Shown here piece by piece: positions 1 to 7,100 of a stretch of 17,198 nt of DNA. Position numbers and translations under genes: made by a program. Origin of the DNA: JAFGUF01 sp040883315 (GTDB lineage: Bacteria; Bacillota; Clostridia; Christensenellales; UMGS416). The stretch spans positions 1-17,198 of the forward strand of contig JBFLKU010000030.1 in assembly GCA_040883315.1 (NCBI GenBank), in the 5' to 3' direction. The number at the start of each line of letters is the position of its first letter. Position 1 is the first letter of the stretch. Under the pieces are notes generated by a model, which made no database searches, was not told the DNA's origin, and worked only from the letters and a program-made list of their open reading frames with translations.

Positions 1-1855
1 CCTTCGCCAGCTCTGTTTTTCCCACGCCTGTAGGCCCAAGGAATAGAAACGAGCCCAGCGGCTTGCTTTGGTCTTTCAGCCCTGCTCTACCGCGTATCAC
101 AGCATCGGCAACAGCTTCCACAGCCTCTTCCTGCCCTATAACACGCTTATGCAGAATTTTAGGCAGATTTATTATCTTGTCTTTTTCGCTTTCATTCAGC
201 TTGGAAACAGGGATATTAGTCCACTTAGAAACAATTTCTGCAATCTCTTCTTCGGTCACTTCCTCCTTCATCATGGTCATCTCTCTTTGCTTTTGCCTTT
301 CATGCTCCTGCTCCAGCTCCTTTTCCAGCTTTGGCATTGTGCCGTGCTGCAGGATAGCCAGCTTCTCCAGGTCATATACTCTTTGGGCTTCCTCAATCTC
401 CAGCTTTGTTTTTTCAATCTGCTCTTTAATTGATTTTTCCTTGTTCATTTCCTGCTTTTCCAGCTCCCACTGCGCCTTCATGCTGTCTGCTTTTTCTTTC
501 AGTTCGCTTATTTGTTCCTCCAGTACAGCCAGCCTTTCCTTAGATGCTTTGTCTTTTTCCTTGATTAATGCCTGCTTTTCTATTTCCAGCTGCATCAGTT
601 TTCGCATTATCTCATCCAGCTCTGATGGCATAGAGTCGATTTCCGTTCTTATTAATGCAGCTGCTTCATCCATCAGGTCAATTGCCTTGTCCGGCAAAAA
701 TCTATCGTTGATATATCTGTGGGAAAGTACTGCACATGCCACTATTGCACTGTCTGTGATACGAACACCATGATGTATTTCAAATCTTTCCTTCAGTCCG
801 CGAAGAATAGAAATCGTGTCCTCCACAGTCGGCTGCTCTATTAATATCGGCTGAAATCTTCTTTCCAGTGCACTGTCTTTTTCTATATATTGGCGATATT
901 CGTCCAATGTGGTGGCGCCAACGCATCGCAGCTCGCCGCGTGCCAGCATAGGTTTCAAAAGATTGCCTGCATCCATCGCACCGTCTGTTTTGCCTGCTCC
1001 CACTATTGTGTGCAGCTCATCTATGAATAGAATTATCTCGCCGTCCGATTTGTGCACTTCATTCAGCACAGCCTTCAGGCGCTCTTCGAATTCGCCTCTG
1101 TATTTTGCCCCAGCTATCAATGCACCCATATCCAGCGCAAAGACTTTTTTGTTTTTTAGTCCTTCCGGCACATCACCATTTAGTATTCTCTGTGCCAGTC
1201 CTTCCACCACGGCAGTTTTGCCCACTCCGGGTTCGCCAATCAGCACAGGATTATTTTTTGTCCTTCTGGATAATATTCTTATAGCACGGCGAATCTCGCT
1301 GTCACGACCAATAACTGGGTCCAGCTTGCCGCTTCTGGCGTATTCCACCAGATCTCTTCCGTATTTGTTTAGTGCTTCATACTGCACTTCTGGGTTTGGA
1401 CTTGTCACTCTATTATCCTCTCTTATAGTTTTTAGTACATTCAAAACTTTTTCCTTTGTAATATTGAAGAAATCTAGAAGTTCTGAATTAAATGTTCTCT
1501 TTTCCTCAAATAATGCCAGATATATATGCTCTAGACTCAAATATTCATCTTTAAAAGATTTTGCAATATCCTCTGCATTTATCAAAAGCTTATTTAGCCC
1601 TCTGGATGCATAAAGCTTCACATCGTCGCCCTCTATTCCCGGCATTCTTTCGATGTGTTCACGCAGTCTGTCCATGTAGGCTCGTATATCCACTTCCATA
1701 TATGCTAAAACCTTTAGTATCAGGCTGTCTTCCACAGTTAGCAGACCATAATGCAAATGCTCCGATTCTATTTGCTGATGATTATTTTTGATAGCCATCT
1801 TCTGTGCATTCTCTATGGCTTCATTTGTTTTTTGCGTGTATTTTTCTGTATTCAT
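1..1855 (-). CDS. clpB: ClpB disaggregase (AAA+ chaperone), 3' part cut off by window edge
   Basis: ClpB is a cytoplasmic hexameric AAA+ ATPase that threads aggregated protein through its pore and works with DnaK/DnaJ/GrpE. About 618 codons are visible of the usual 850-870. Reading leftwards from ATG 1855 there is a Clp N-terminal domain (about residues 1-145) and a first AAA+ module with Walker A GEPGVGKT at 207-214. Next comes a long charged, heptad-rich stretch (about 400-530) that fits the ClpB middle domain, which ClpA and ClpX lack. The second Walker A, GPTGVGKT, is at 607-614, just before the sequence ends. The start is fixed by AGGAGG at 1862-1867, six bases upstream. A perfect CIRCE and a consensus promoter lie just upstream, so HrcA control is expected. 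The frame is open throughout, with no sign of decay. Confidence 0.96.
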   Translation of the reverse strand, partial: MNTEKYTQKTNEAIENAQKMAIKNNHQQIESEHLHYGLLTVEDSLILKVLAYMEVDIRAYMDRLREHIERMPGIEGDDVKLYASRGLNKLLINAEDIAKSFKDEYLSLEHIYLALFEEKRTFNSELLDFFNITKEKVLNVLKTIREDNRVTSPNPEVQYEALNKYGRDLVEYARSGKLDPVIGRDSEIRRAIRILSRRTKNNPVLIGEPGVGKTAVVEGLAQRILNGDVPEGLKNKKVFALDMGALIAGAKYRGEFEERLKAVLNEVHKSDGEIILFIDELHTIVGAGKTDGAMDAGNLLKPMLARGELRCVGATTLDEYRQYIEKDSALERRFQPILIEQPTVEDTISILRGLKERFEIHHGVRITDSAIVACAVLSHRYINDRFLPDKAIDLMDEAAALIRTEIDSMPSELDEIMRKLMQLEIEKQALIKEKDKASKERLAVLEEQISELKEKADSMKAQWELEKQEMNKEKSIKEQIEKTKLEIEEAQRVYDLEKLAILQHGTMPKLEKELEQEHERQKQREMTMMKEEVTEEEIAEIVSKWTNIPVSKLNESEKDKIINLPKILHKRVIGQEEAVEAVADAVIRGRAGLKDQSKPLGSFLFLGPTGVGKTELAK

Positions 1856-1877
1856 AAGCAGCCTCCTTTGCTGATTG

Positions 1878-1904
1878 TTAGCACTCTCGTCTGTCGAGTG
1901 CTAA
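1878..1904. promoter_or_regulatory. CIRCE operator of clpB
   Basis: This is a perfect inverted repeat TTAGCACTC-N9-GAGTGCTAA, the binding site for the HrcA repressor. It lies between the clpB -10 box and the clpB ribosome binding site, so it covers the predicted start point and is also part of the 5' leader. Confidence 0.97.
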
Positions 1905-1908
1905 TTAA

Positions 1909-1937
1909 ATTATAGTACCAGTATATTTTTTTGTCAA
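1909..1937 (-). promoter_or_regulatory. clpB promoter
   Basis: On the minus strand, TTGACA (1937-1932) is followed after exactly 17 bases by TATAAT (1914-1909). Both hexamers match the sigma-A consensus perfectly. Transcription should begin at about 1902, inside the CIRCE element, so bound HrcA would directly block initiation. Confidence 0.85.
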
Positions 1938-2017
1938 TAGTCCTAATAAAAATATATCTCAGGTATGTGACAACATTAAAAATATCTTATTTTTTTCAAA
2001 AATATTTCCAAATCCTC

Positions 2018-2046
2018 TTGACAGAGGAAAAAAACAGTGGTATCTT
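2018..2046 (+). promoter_or_regulatory. hrcA-grpE-dnaK(-dnaJ) promoter
   Basis: TTGACA at 2018-2023 and TATCTT at 2041-2046 are separated by 17 bases. The -35 box is perfect and the -10 box matches 4 of 6 positions. The predicted start, near 2053, coincides with the first base of the downstream CIRCE. Confidence 0.75.
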
Positions 2047-2053
2047 AAGTGTG

Positions 2054-2080
2054 TTAGCACTCGATGTTTATGAGTGCTAA
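2054..2080. promoter_or_regulatory. CIRCE operator of the hrcA operon
   Basis: This is a second perfect TTAGCACTC-N9-GAGTGCTAA inverted repeat, placed at the predicted transcription start of the hrcA operon and 22 bases before the hrcA start codon. HrcA is known to repress its own operon through this element. Confidence 0.97.
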
Positions 2081-2102
2081 TAAACAGAAAGGTCGGTGAG
2101 TT

Positions 2103-3137
2103 ATGGAATTTAGCGACAGACAATTAGCAATATTAAACGCTATTATACACGATTATATAGAGACAGCTATTCCAGTTGGCTCGCGTACAATAGCCAGAAA
2201 ATATATGCCGGACATATCTTCGGCAACTATAAGAAATGAAATGAGCGACCTAGAGCACATGGGCATGCTGGTGCAGCCCCACACTTCGGCAGGTCGTATA
2301 CCCTCTCAGCTGGCATACAGGCTGTATGTAAACAAGATTATTAAAGAGCATGACTTCGAGGGAATAGTCGATAATCATATAGCAAATGATTTCGAAAGGC
2401 TGAAGGGCGAAATGCTGCAGGTTGTTAAAAATGCTGCCAGACTTATCAGCATGAATACCAACTACACAGCGATAGCATTGACTCCGCAGCTTCGCAGAAC
2501 CACGCTGAAGCGCATTCAGCTAATCCCCGTCACGAAGGGGCTTATGTTGATGGTTATAGTAACTGATGCCGCCCGAGTGAAGCAGAAGATGCTGCATATC
2601 CCCACCAATGTCAGCGAATCACTGATGGATGAATTATCATTTATTATATCAAAGAGATTTGCAGGCCAGGCAATCGCAGACATAGATCTAAATCTTTTGG
2701 ATGGCATATCAGACGTTAAGCAAAATAATCCGGTGTTTTTCGACACTATTAATAATTATCTTAACGAGGTTATATTGCACAGTGACAGCTCAGATGTTGT
2801 GCTGGAAGGCGTTAAATGCATATTTGATTATCCCGAATACAGAGATATCACCCATGCAAAAAGGTTTTTCAACCTGCTGGACAGCAAAGAACTTCTGCAG
2901 AAGATACTTACAGATTCCACAAGGCGCGGAACCAACGTGATTATCGGCGGCGAAGACAATTACGAAGAACTGATAGATTTCTCGGTGGTAACCACCTGCT
3001 ACAAAGTAGGACCCAGACCAATTGGCGCAATAGGCGTTATAGGCCCTGTGCGAATGGATTATCCAAAGGTAATAAGCGTGCTGGAACAAACAGGAAAAGC
3101 ACTAAGCAATGTAATGACATCATATATTAATGAATAA
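2103..3137 (+). CDS. hrcA: HrcA heat-inducible transcription repressor
   Basis: HrcA is a dimeric repressor that binds CIRCE and needs GroEL to stay folded, so it releases its operons under heat stress. The 344-residue product has the usual family length. An N-terminal winged helix-turn-helix (about residues 1-75) contains the conserved stretches VGSRTIARKY and SSATIRNEMSDLE followed by HTSAGRIPS. The GAF-like dimerisation part includes the C-terminal GPVRMDYPKVISVLE motif typical of HrcA. The start is ATG 2103, preceded by a moderate Shine-Dalgarno (AAAGG and GGTGA in 2088-2099). It is the first gene of the operon, with 21 bases to grpE. Two CIRCE sites upstream indicate autoregulation plus control of divergent clpB. 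Confidence 0.97.
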   Translation: MEFSDRQLAILNAIIHDYIETAIPVGSRTIARKYMPDISSATIRNEMSDLEHMGMLVQPHTSAGRIPSQLAYRLYVNKIIKEHDFEGIVDNHIANDFERLKGEMLQVVKNAARLISMNTNYTAIALTPQLRRTTLKRIQLIPVTKGLMLMVIVTDAARVKQKMLHIPTNVSESLMDELSFIISKRFAGQAIADIDLNLLDGISDVKQNNPVFFDTINNYLNEVILHSDSSDVVLEGVKCIFDYPEYRDITHAKRFFNLLDSKELLQKILTDSTRRGTNVIIGGEDNYEELIDFSVVTTCYKVGPRPIGAIGVIGPVRMDYPKVISVLEQTGKALSNVMTSYINE

Positions 3138-3158
3138 TTTTTATGAAAGGATTTTAAC

Positions 3159-3812
3159 ATGGCAGACAACAAAAAATCTCCCGTCGAAACAGAAGAAATA
3201 ATCGATGCTAACGAGGAGATATTAGAGCAGGCAGAGGACGCAGCGGAATCCATTCCAGAGCAGGAAACACAAGCTGAGGAAGAGGACGCCAACGCAAAAA
3301 ATAAAAAGAAAGAAAAAAAGCACAGCAAAACATATTCCCAAAAGGAAATGGATGCAGTAGCAGAAGAGCTTCTGAAAACAAAAAATGAAAGAGATGAATT
3401 TCTGCTGATGGCACAAAGACAAAAAGCTGAATTCGATAATTTCAGAAAGCGCTCCGAAAGCCAAAGACTAGAGGCAAATGGAAATGGCGTGCGTGACACA
3501 ATCACAGCAATATTGCCAGTGGTTGACAACATGCAAAGAGCAATGACTCAATGTACCAGCATTCCGGATGATGACCCACTAAAGCAAGGAATATCTATGG
3601 TGTTTAAGCAGCTGGATGAAACATTGAAAAGCTTTGGTCTTGAAAAAATCGAAGCACTAGGCGAAGCATTCGACCACAATTTTCACCATGCAGTGGTAGA
3701 GGGCGAAGCGACAGAAGAATATCCGGCAGGCACAGTAATGGAAGTGCTGCAGGACGGATACAAAGTGAAAGAAAAAATAATCAGATACGCTATGGTAAAA
3801 GTAGCAAAGTAA
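3159..3812 (+). CDS. grpE: GrpE nucleotide exchange factor
   Basis: GrpE is the cytoplasmic exchange factor that ejects ADP from DnaK and so sets the pace of the chaperone cycle. The product has 217 residues. An acidic, low-complexity N-terminus (about 1-45) and a lysine-rich patch (45-60) lead into a long coiled-coil helix (about 65-110) carrying the family pattern AEFDNFRKR. The C-terminal beta-wing that touches DnaK carries FDHNFHHAV and the GYKVKEKIIRYAMV segment, which match the GrpE signature. AAAGGA at 3146-3151 lies a good distance before ATG 3159. The gene sits 21 bases after hrcA and 27 bases before dnaK, a standard co-transcribed order. Confidence 0.97.
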   Translation: MADNKKSPVETEEIIDANEEILEQAEDAAESIPEQETQAEEEDANAKNKKKEKKHSKTYSQKEMDAVAEELLKTKNERDEFLLMAQRQKAEFDNFRKRSESQRLEANGNGVRDTITAILPVVDNMQRAMTQCTSIPDDDPLKQGISMVFKQLDETLKSFGLEKIEALGEAFDHNFHHAVVEGEATEEYPAGTVMEVLQDGYKVKEKIIRYAMVKVAK

Positions 3813-3839
3813 GATTTTATATAAGAAAGGAAAACAATT

Positions 3840-5681
3840 ATGTCAAAAATAATAGGTATTGATTTAGGTACAACAAACTCATGTGTAGCAGTTCTGGAGG
3901 GCGGCGAGCCAACTGTTATACCAAACGCAGAAGGCGCCAGAACCACTCCTTCTATAGTAGGATTCACAAAAGAAGGCGAAAGACTTGTTGGTCAGGTTGC
4001 TAAAAGACAAGCTATCACAAACCCAGACCACACAGTTATCTCCATAAAAAGAGAAATGGGCACAAACCACAAGGTGAAAATCGATGATAAATCATACAGC
4101 CCACAAGAAATATCAGCATTCATCCTGCAAAAGCTAAAGAGCGATGCAGAGGCATATCTAGGCGAAACAGTAACTCAAGCAGTTATCACAGTGCCTGCAT
4201 ATTTCTCCGATGCACAGCGCCAAGCCACAAAAGACGCAGGAAAAATAGCTGGACTAGAGGTTCAAAGAATCATAAATGAGCCAACAGCAGCTGCTCTGGC
4301 ATATGGACTGGATAAAGAATCCAACCAAAAGATTTTGGTATATGACCTAGGCGGCGGAACATTCGACGTATCAATTTTGGAAATTGGTGACGGTGTATTC
4401 GAAGTTCTTTCTACAAACGGAAACAACAAACTAGGCGGTGACGACTTTGACCAACGCGTAATCGACTGGATGGTTGACGAATTTAAAAAGTCTGACGGAA
4501 TCGACCTAGCTAAGGATAAAATGGCAAAGCAACGCCTAAAAGAAGCAGCTGAAAAAGCAAAAATCGAGCTTTCAGGTGTTACACAAACAAGCATTAACCT
4601 GCCCTTCATCACAGCAGATTCATCAGGACCAAAGCACCTTGACATGACATTGACACGTGCTAAATTCAACGAACTGACATCTGACTTGGTTGAAAAAACA
4701 GTAGGACCTACAAAGCAAGCTATCAAAGACTCCGGTCTATCAGCTGATGAAATACATCGCATCATCCTAGTTGGCGGATCTACACGTATACCGGCAGTGC
4801 AAGAGGCTGTTAAGCGCATAACAAACCAAGACCCATACAAAGGAATCAATCCGGACGAATGTGTTGCAATCGGTGCAGCTATCCAAGGCGGTGTGCTGGC
4901 AGGCGATGTTAAGGACGTATTGCTGCTGGACGTTACACCACTATCATTGGGTATAGAAACACTAGGCGGCGTATTCACAAAGCTGATTGAGAGAAACACA
5001 ACTATCCCTACAAGGAAGTCTCAAATCTTCTCAACTGCTGCCAATAACCAGCCATCTGTTGATGTACATGTACTTCAAGGCGAAAGAGAAATGGCTGCCG
5101 GAAACAAAACACTTGGTCGTTTCCAACTGACAGGCATAGCTCCTGCTCCACGCGGAGTGCCACAAATCGAGGTTACGTTCGACATCGACGCAAATGGCAT
5201 AGTTCACGTATCCGCAAAAGATTTAGGCACAGGCAACGAGCAAAAAGTTGTTATTACAGCATCTACAAATCTATCTGATGATGATATTGAAAAGGCTGTT
5301 AAAGAAGCTGAAAAATATGCAGAAGAAGACAAGAAAAACAAGGAAAAGGCAGACGTTAAAAACACTGCTGACCAAATGGTATATACAACAGAGAAAGCAA
5401 TGGAAGACTTGGCAGACAAAATATCAGACTCTGATAAAGACAGGCTGAAAGCCGAAATAGACGCAGTAAATGCTGTGAAAGACGGCGACGATATCGAATC
5501 CATAAAGGGTGCAACAGATAGCCTATCCAAGGTGAGCCAGGAAATATTCGGAGCAGTATATCAGCAAGCTGCAGGAGCAGCAGGTGCTGGTGGAGCAGAT
5601 GGATTTGACGACGGCAACTACGATGCGGGCAATGATGACGGATCAGTAGATGCAGACTATGAAGTAGTAGACGACGAGTAG
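3840..5681 (+). CDS. dnaK: DnaK (Hsp70) molecular chaperone
   Basis: DnaK is the ATP-driven Hsp70 that binds exposed hydrophobic segments of client proteins together with DnaJ and GrpE. The product has 613 residues. The N-terminal actin-like ATPase domain opens with IGIDLGTTNS. It carries the catalytic Lys70 in ISIKREMG, the phosphate loop VYDLGGGTFDVS and the signature ILVGGSTRIPAVQ. The interdomain linker DVLLLDVTPLSLG precedes the peptide-binding domain. The helical lid ends in a Gly/Ala-rich tail and the acidic terminus YEVVDDE. After about residue 75 it lacks the roughly 24-residue segment present in proteobacterial DnaK, which places it with Gram-positive types. AGAAAGGA at 3824-3831 supports ATG 3840. 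It is the third gene of the HrcA-controlled operon. Confidence 0.98.
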   Translation: MSKIIGIDLGTTNSCVAVLEGGEPTVIPNAEGARTTPSIVGFTKEGERLVGQVAKRQAITNPDHTVISIKREMGTNHKVKIDDKSYSPQEISAFILQKLKSDAEAYLGETVTQAVITVPAYFSDAQRQATKDAGKIAGLEVQRIINEPTAAALAYGLDKESNQKILVYDLGGGTFDVSILEIGDGVFEVLSTNGNNKLGGDDFDQRVIDWMVDEFKKSDGIDLAKDKMAKQRLKEAAEKAKIELSGVTQTSINLPFITADSSGPKHLDMTLTRAKFNELTSDLVEKTVGPTKQAIKDSGLSADEIHRIILVGGSTRIPAVQEAVKRITNQDPYKGINPDECVAIGAAIQGGVLAGDVKDVLLLDVTPLSLGIETLGGVFTKLIERNTTIPTRKSQIFSTAANNQPSVDVHVLQGEREMAAGNKTLGRFQLTGIAPAPRGVPQIEVTFDIDANGIVHVSAKDLGTGNEQKVVITASTNLSDDDIEKAVKEAEKYAEEDKKNKEKADVKNTADQMVYTTEKAMEDLADKISDSDKDRLKAEIDAVNAVKDGDDIESIKGATDSLSKVSQEIFGAVYQQAAGAAGAGGADGFDDGNYDAGNDDGSVDADYEVVDDE

Positions 5682-5729
5682 CCAATCAAAACCAGATAGC
5701 CGACGGGCGATTCTGTTTAATATATAATA

Positions 5730-5760
5730 GGAAAAGGGTGTAATGCCCTTTTCCAAATTT
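5730..5760 (+). terminator. Hairpin between dnaK and dnaJ (attenuator or partial terminator)
   Basis: A perfect 9-bp stem, GGAAAAGGG (5730-5738) pairing with CCCTTTTCC (5746-5754), has a 7-base loop and is followed by AAATTTTA. The U-run is short and interrupted, so this is more likely a partial terminator or an mRNA-stabilising hairpin than a full stop. It would lower dnaJ expression relative to dnaK. Confidence 0.6.
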
Positions 5761-5778
5761 TAATATAGGAATAAAATG

Positions 5779-5807
5779 TTGAAACAGCAAAAATAAGCTG
5801 ATAATAT
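5779..5807 (+). promoter_or_regulatory. Possible internal promoter for dnaJ
   Basis: TTGAAA (5779-5784) is followed after 17 bases by TAATAT (5802-5807), downstream of the dnaK-dnaJ hairpin. Each hexamer deviates from consensus, the -10 box more so, and this stretch is AT-rich enough for chance matches. It would give dnaJ basal expression independent of CIRCE. Confidence 0.3.
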
Positions 5808-5839
5808 AAGACAAAAAGAATTATTTTAAGGAGCTATTA

Positions 5840-6967
5840 ATGGCAACTAAAAGAGATTATTATGAGATTTTGGGAGTAGACAAAAACGCAGACGAATCTC
5901 AGATAAAAAAAGCATATAGAAAATTAGCTATGAATCACCATCCCGACAGAAACCCAGGTGATAAAGTTGCTGAAGAGAAATTCAAGGAAGCCAGCGAAGC
6001 ATATGAAGTGCTTTCCGACCCCAAAAAGCGTCAGCAGTACGATCAATTCGGGCACGCAGGTGCACAGGGCGGATTTGGCGGCGGAGGTTTCTCCGGCGAT
6101 TTCAGCGGTTTCGGCGGATTTGAAGATATATTTGAAAATTTCTTCGGAGGCGGGTTTTCATCCTCATCAAGGAATAGAAATGCACCACGCCCCGGAAACA
6201 ATTTGCGCTATAATATGAAGATTTCTTTTAAGGAATCTTATTTTGGCATCGAGAAAAAGGTGAGCTATAAGCGCAGCGAAAGCTGCTCTGCATGCAAAGG
6301 CACAGGCGCAAAGGACGGCAAGGAAATGTCCACCTGCGGCAGCTGCAACGGCACAGGACAGGTACACACCGTACGAAACACAATGCTGGGCAGGCAGACA
6401 GTTGTGCAGACATGCGGCCAATGCCACGGCACAGGCAAAATAATAAAAGTGCGCTGCGGAGACTGCGGAGGATCTGGCAGAGTGCAAAAAAACAAAACTG
6501 TGAACGTGAAAATCCCTGCAGGCATAGACAGCGGTCAATCCATAAAAATGCGTGGACTAGGCGAAGCTGGACACAACGGAGGCCCTATGGGAGATTTGCT
6601 GGTGTCCATCATGGTAGAGCCTCACAAGCTATATAAGCGCCACCAATTCGATTTGCATCTTGAAGTGCCTATATCTATAGTAGATGCAGCAATAGGCACA
6701 GAGATAGATGTGCCCCACTTTGACGGCAACTTCAATTTCACCATTCCCGAGGGAACGCAAAACGACGCCGTATTCAAGGTGAAGAACAAGGGGTTCAGCA
6801 GACTGAATTCCAGCAGACAAGGCGATTTATACATCCATGTGAAAGTTATAGTTCCGAGCAAGCTATCAAAGAGCCAGAAAGATATGCTTAAAGATATAGA
6901 TAGCCAGCTGTCTGAAAAGCACTACAGCGAGATAAAAAGCTACAAAGATGACGCAAAAGCAATATAA
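5840..6967 (+). CDS. dnaJ: DnaJ (Hsp40) co-chaperone
   Basis: DnaJ delivers clients to DnaK and stimulates its ATPase. The 375-residue product has the full type I layout. The J domain (about 1-70) carries the essential HPD at 34-36. A Gly/Phe-rich linker (about 74-110) follows. The zinc region has four CxxCxGxG repeats (CSACKGTG, CGSCNGTG, CGQCHGTG, CGDCGGSG), all with intact cysteines. The C-terminal substrate-binding domains follow. AAGGAG at 5828-5833, six bases before ATG 5840, fixes the start. It lies 158 bases after dnaK with a hairpin between them, and a strong terminator follows, so it closes the operon. Confidence 0.98.
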   Translation: MATKRDYYEILGVDKNADESQIKKAYRKLAMNHHPDRNPGDKVAEEKFKEASEAYEVLSDPKKRQQYDQFGHAGAQGGFGGGGFSGDFSGFGGFEDIFENFFGGGFSSSSRNRNAPRPGNNLRYNMKISFKESYFGIEKKVSYKRSESCSACKGTGAKDGKEMSTCGSCNGTGQVHTVRNTMLGRQTVVQTCGQCHGTGKIIKVRCGDCGGSGRVQKNKTVNVKIPAGIDSGQSIKMRGLGEAGHNGGPMGDLLVSIMVEPHKLYKRHQFDLHLEVPISIVDAAIGTEIDVPHFDGNFNFTIPEGTQNDAVFKVKNKGFSRLNSSRQGDLYIHVKVIVPSKLSKSQKDMLKDIDSQLSEKHYSEIKSYKDDAKAI

Positions 6968-6978
6968 TAATATAGATT

Positions 6979-7006
6979 AAAACAGAAGCTAGTCTTCTGT
7001 TTTTTT
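6979..7006 (+). terminator. Rho-independent terminator of the hrcA-dnaJ operon
   Basis: A perfect 10-bp stem, AAAACAGAAG (6979-6988) against CTTCTGTTTT (6994-7003), has a 5-base loop and runs straight into a T7-type tract. It begins 11 bases after the dnaJ stop and is a textbook intrinsic terminator. Confidence 0.92.
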
Positions 7007-7023
7007 ATTATCCAATTATAGTT

Positions 7024-7053
7024 TTGCCGGTAAGCATTGTTTAAAAGTATAAA
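7024..7053 (+). promoter_or_regulatory. Possible promoter of the diguanylate cyclase gene
   Basis: TTGCCG (7024-7029) is followed after 18 bases by TATAAA (7048-7053), just downstream of the dnaJ terminator. The match is moderate, and the surrounding AT-rich sequence offers alternative -10 boxes. Confidence 0.35.
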
Positions 7054-7100
7054 AAATACATTAAATATATAAATAAATACGTTTTAGCGAGGCACAAAGA

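Noticed and set aside
909..1613. Long plus-strand open frame opposite clpB (also 63-773)
   Set aside because: The minus strand here encodes ClpB with Walker motifs and a proper start; these frames are antisense shadows without ribosome binding sites or recognisable motifs.
1905..2053. CtsR operator in the clpB-hrcA control region
   Set aside because: No tandem GGTCAAA-type heptads are visible on either strand between the two CIRCE elements.
4262..4999. 245-codon minus-strand open frame inside dnaK
   Set aside because: It is a shadow of the biased codon use of a highly expressed gene. The frame has low-complexity Ser/Thr-rich content and no start signal.
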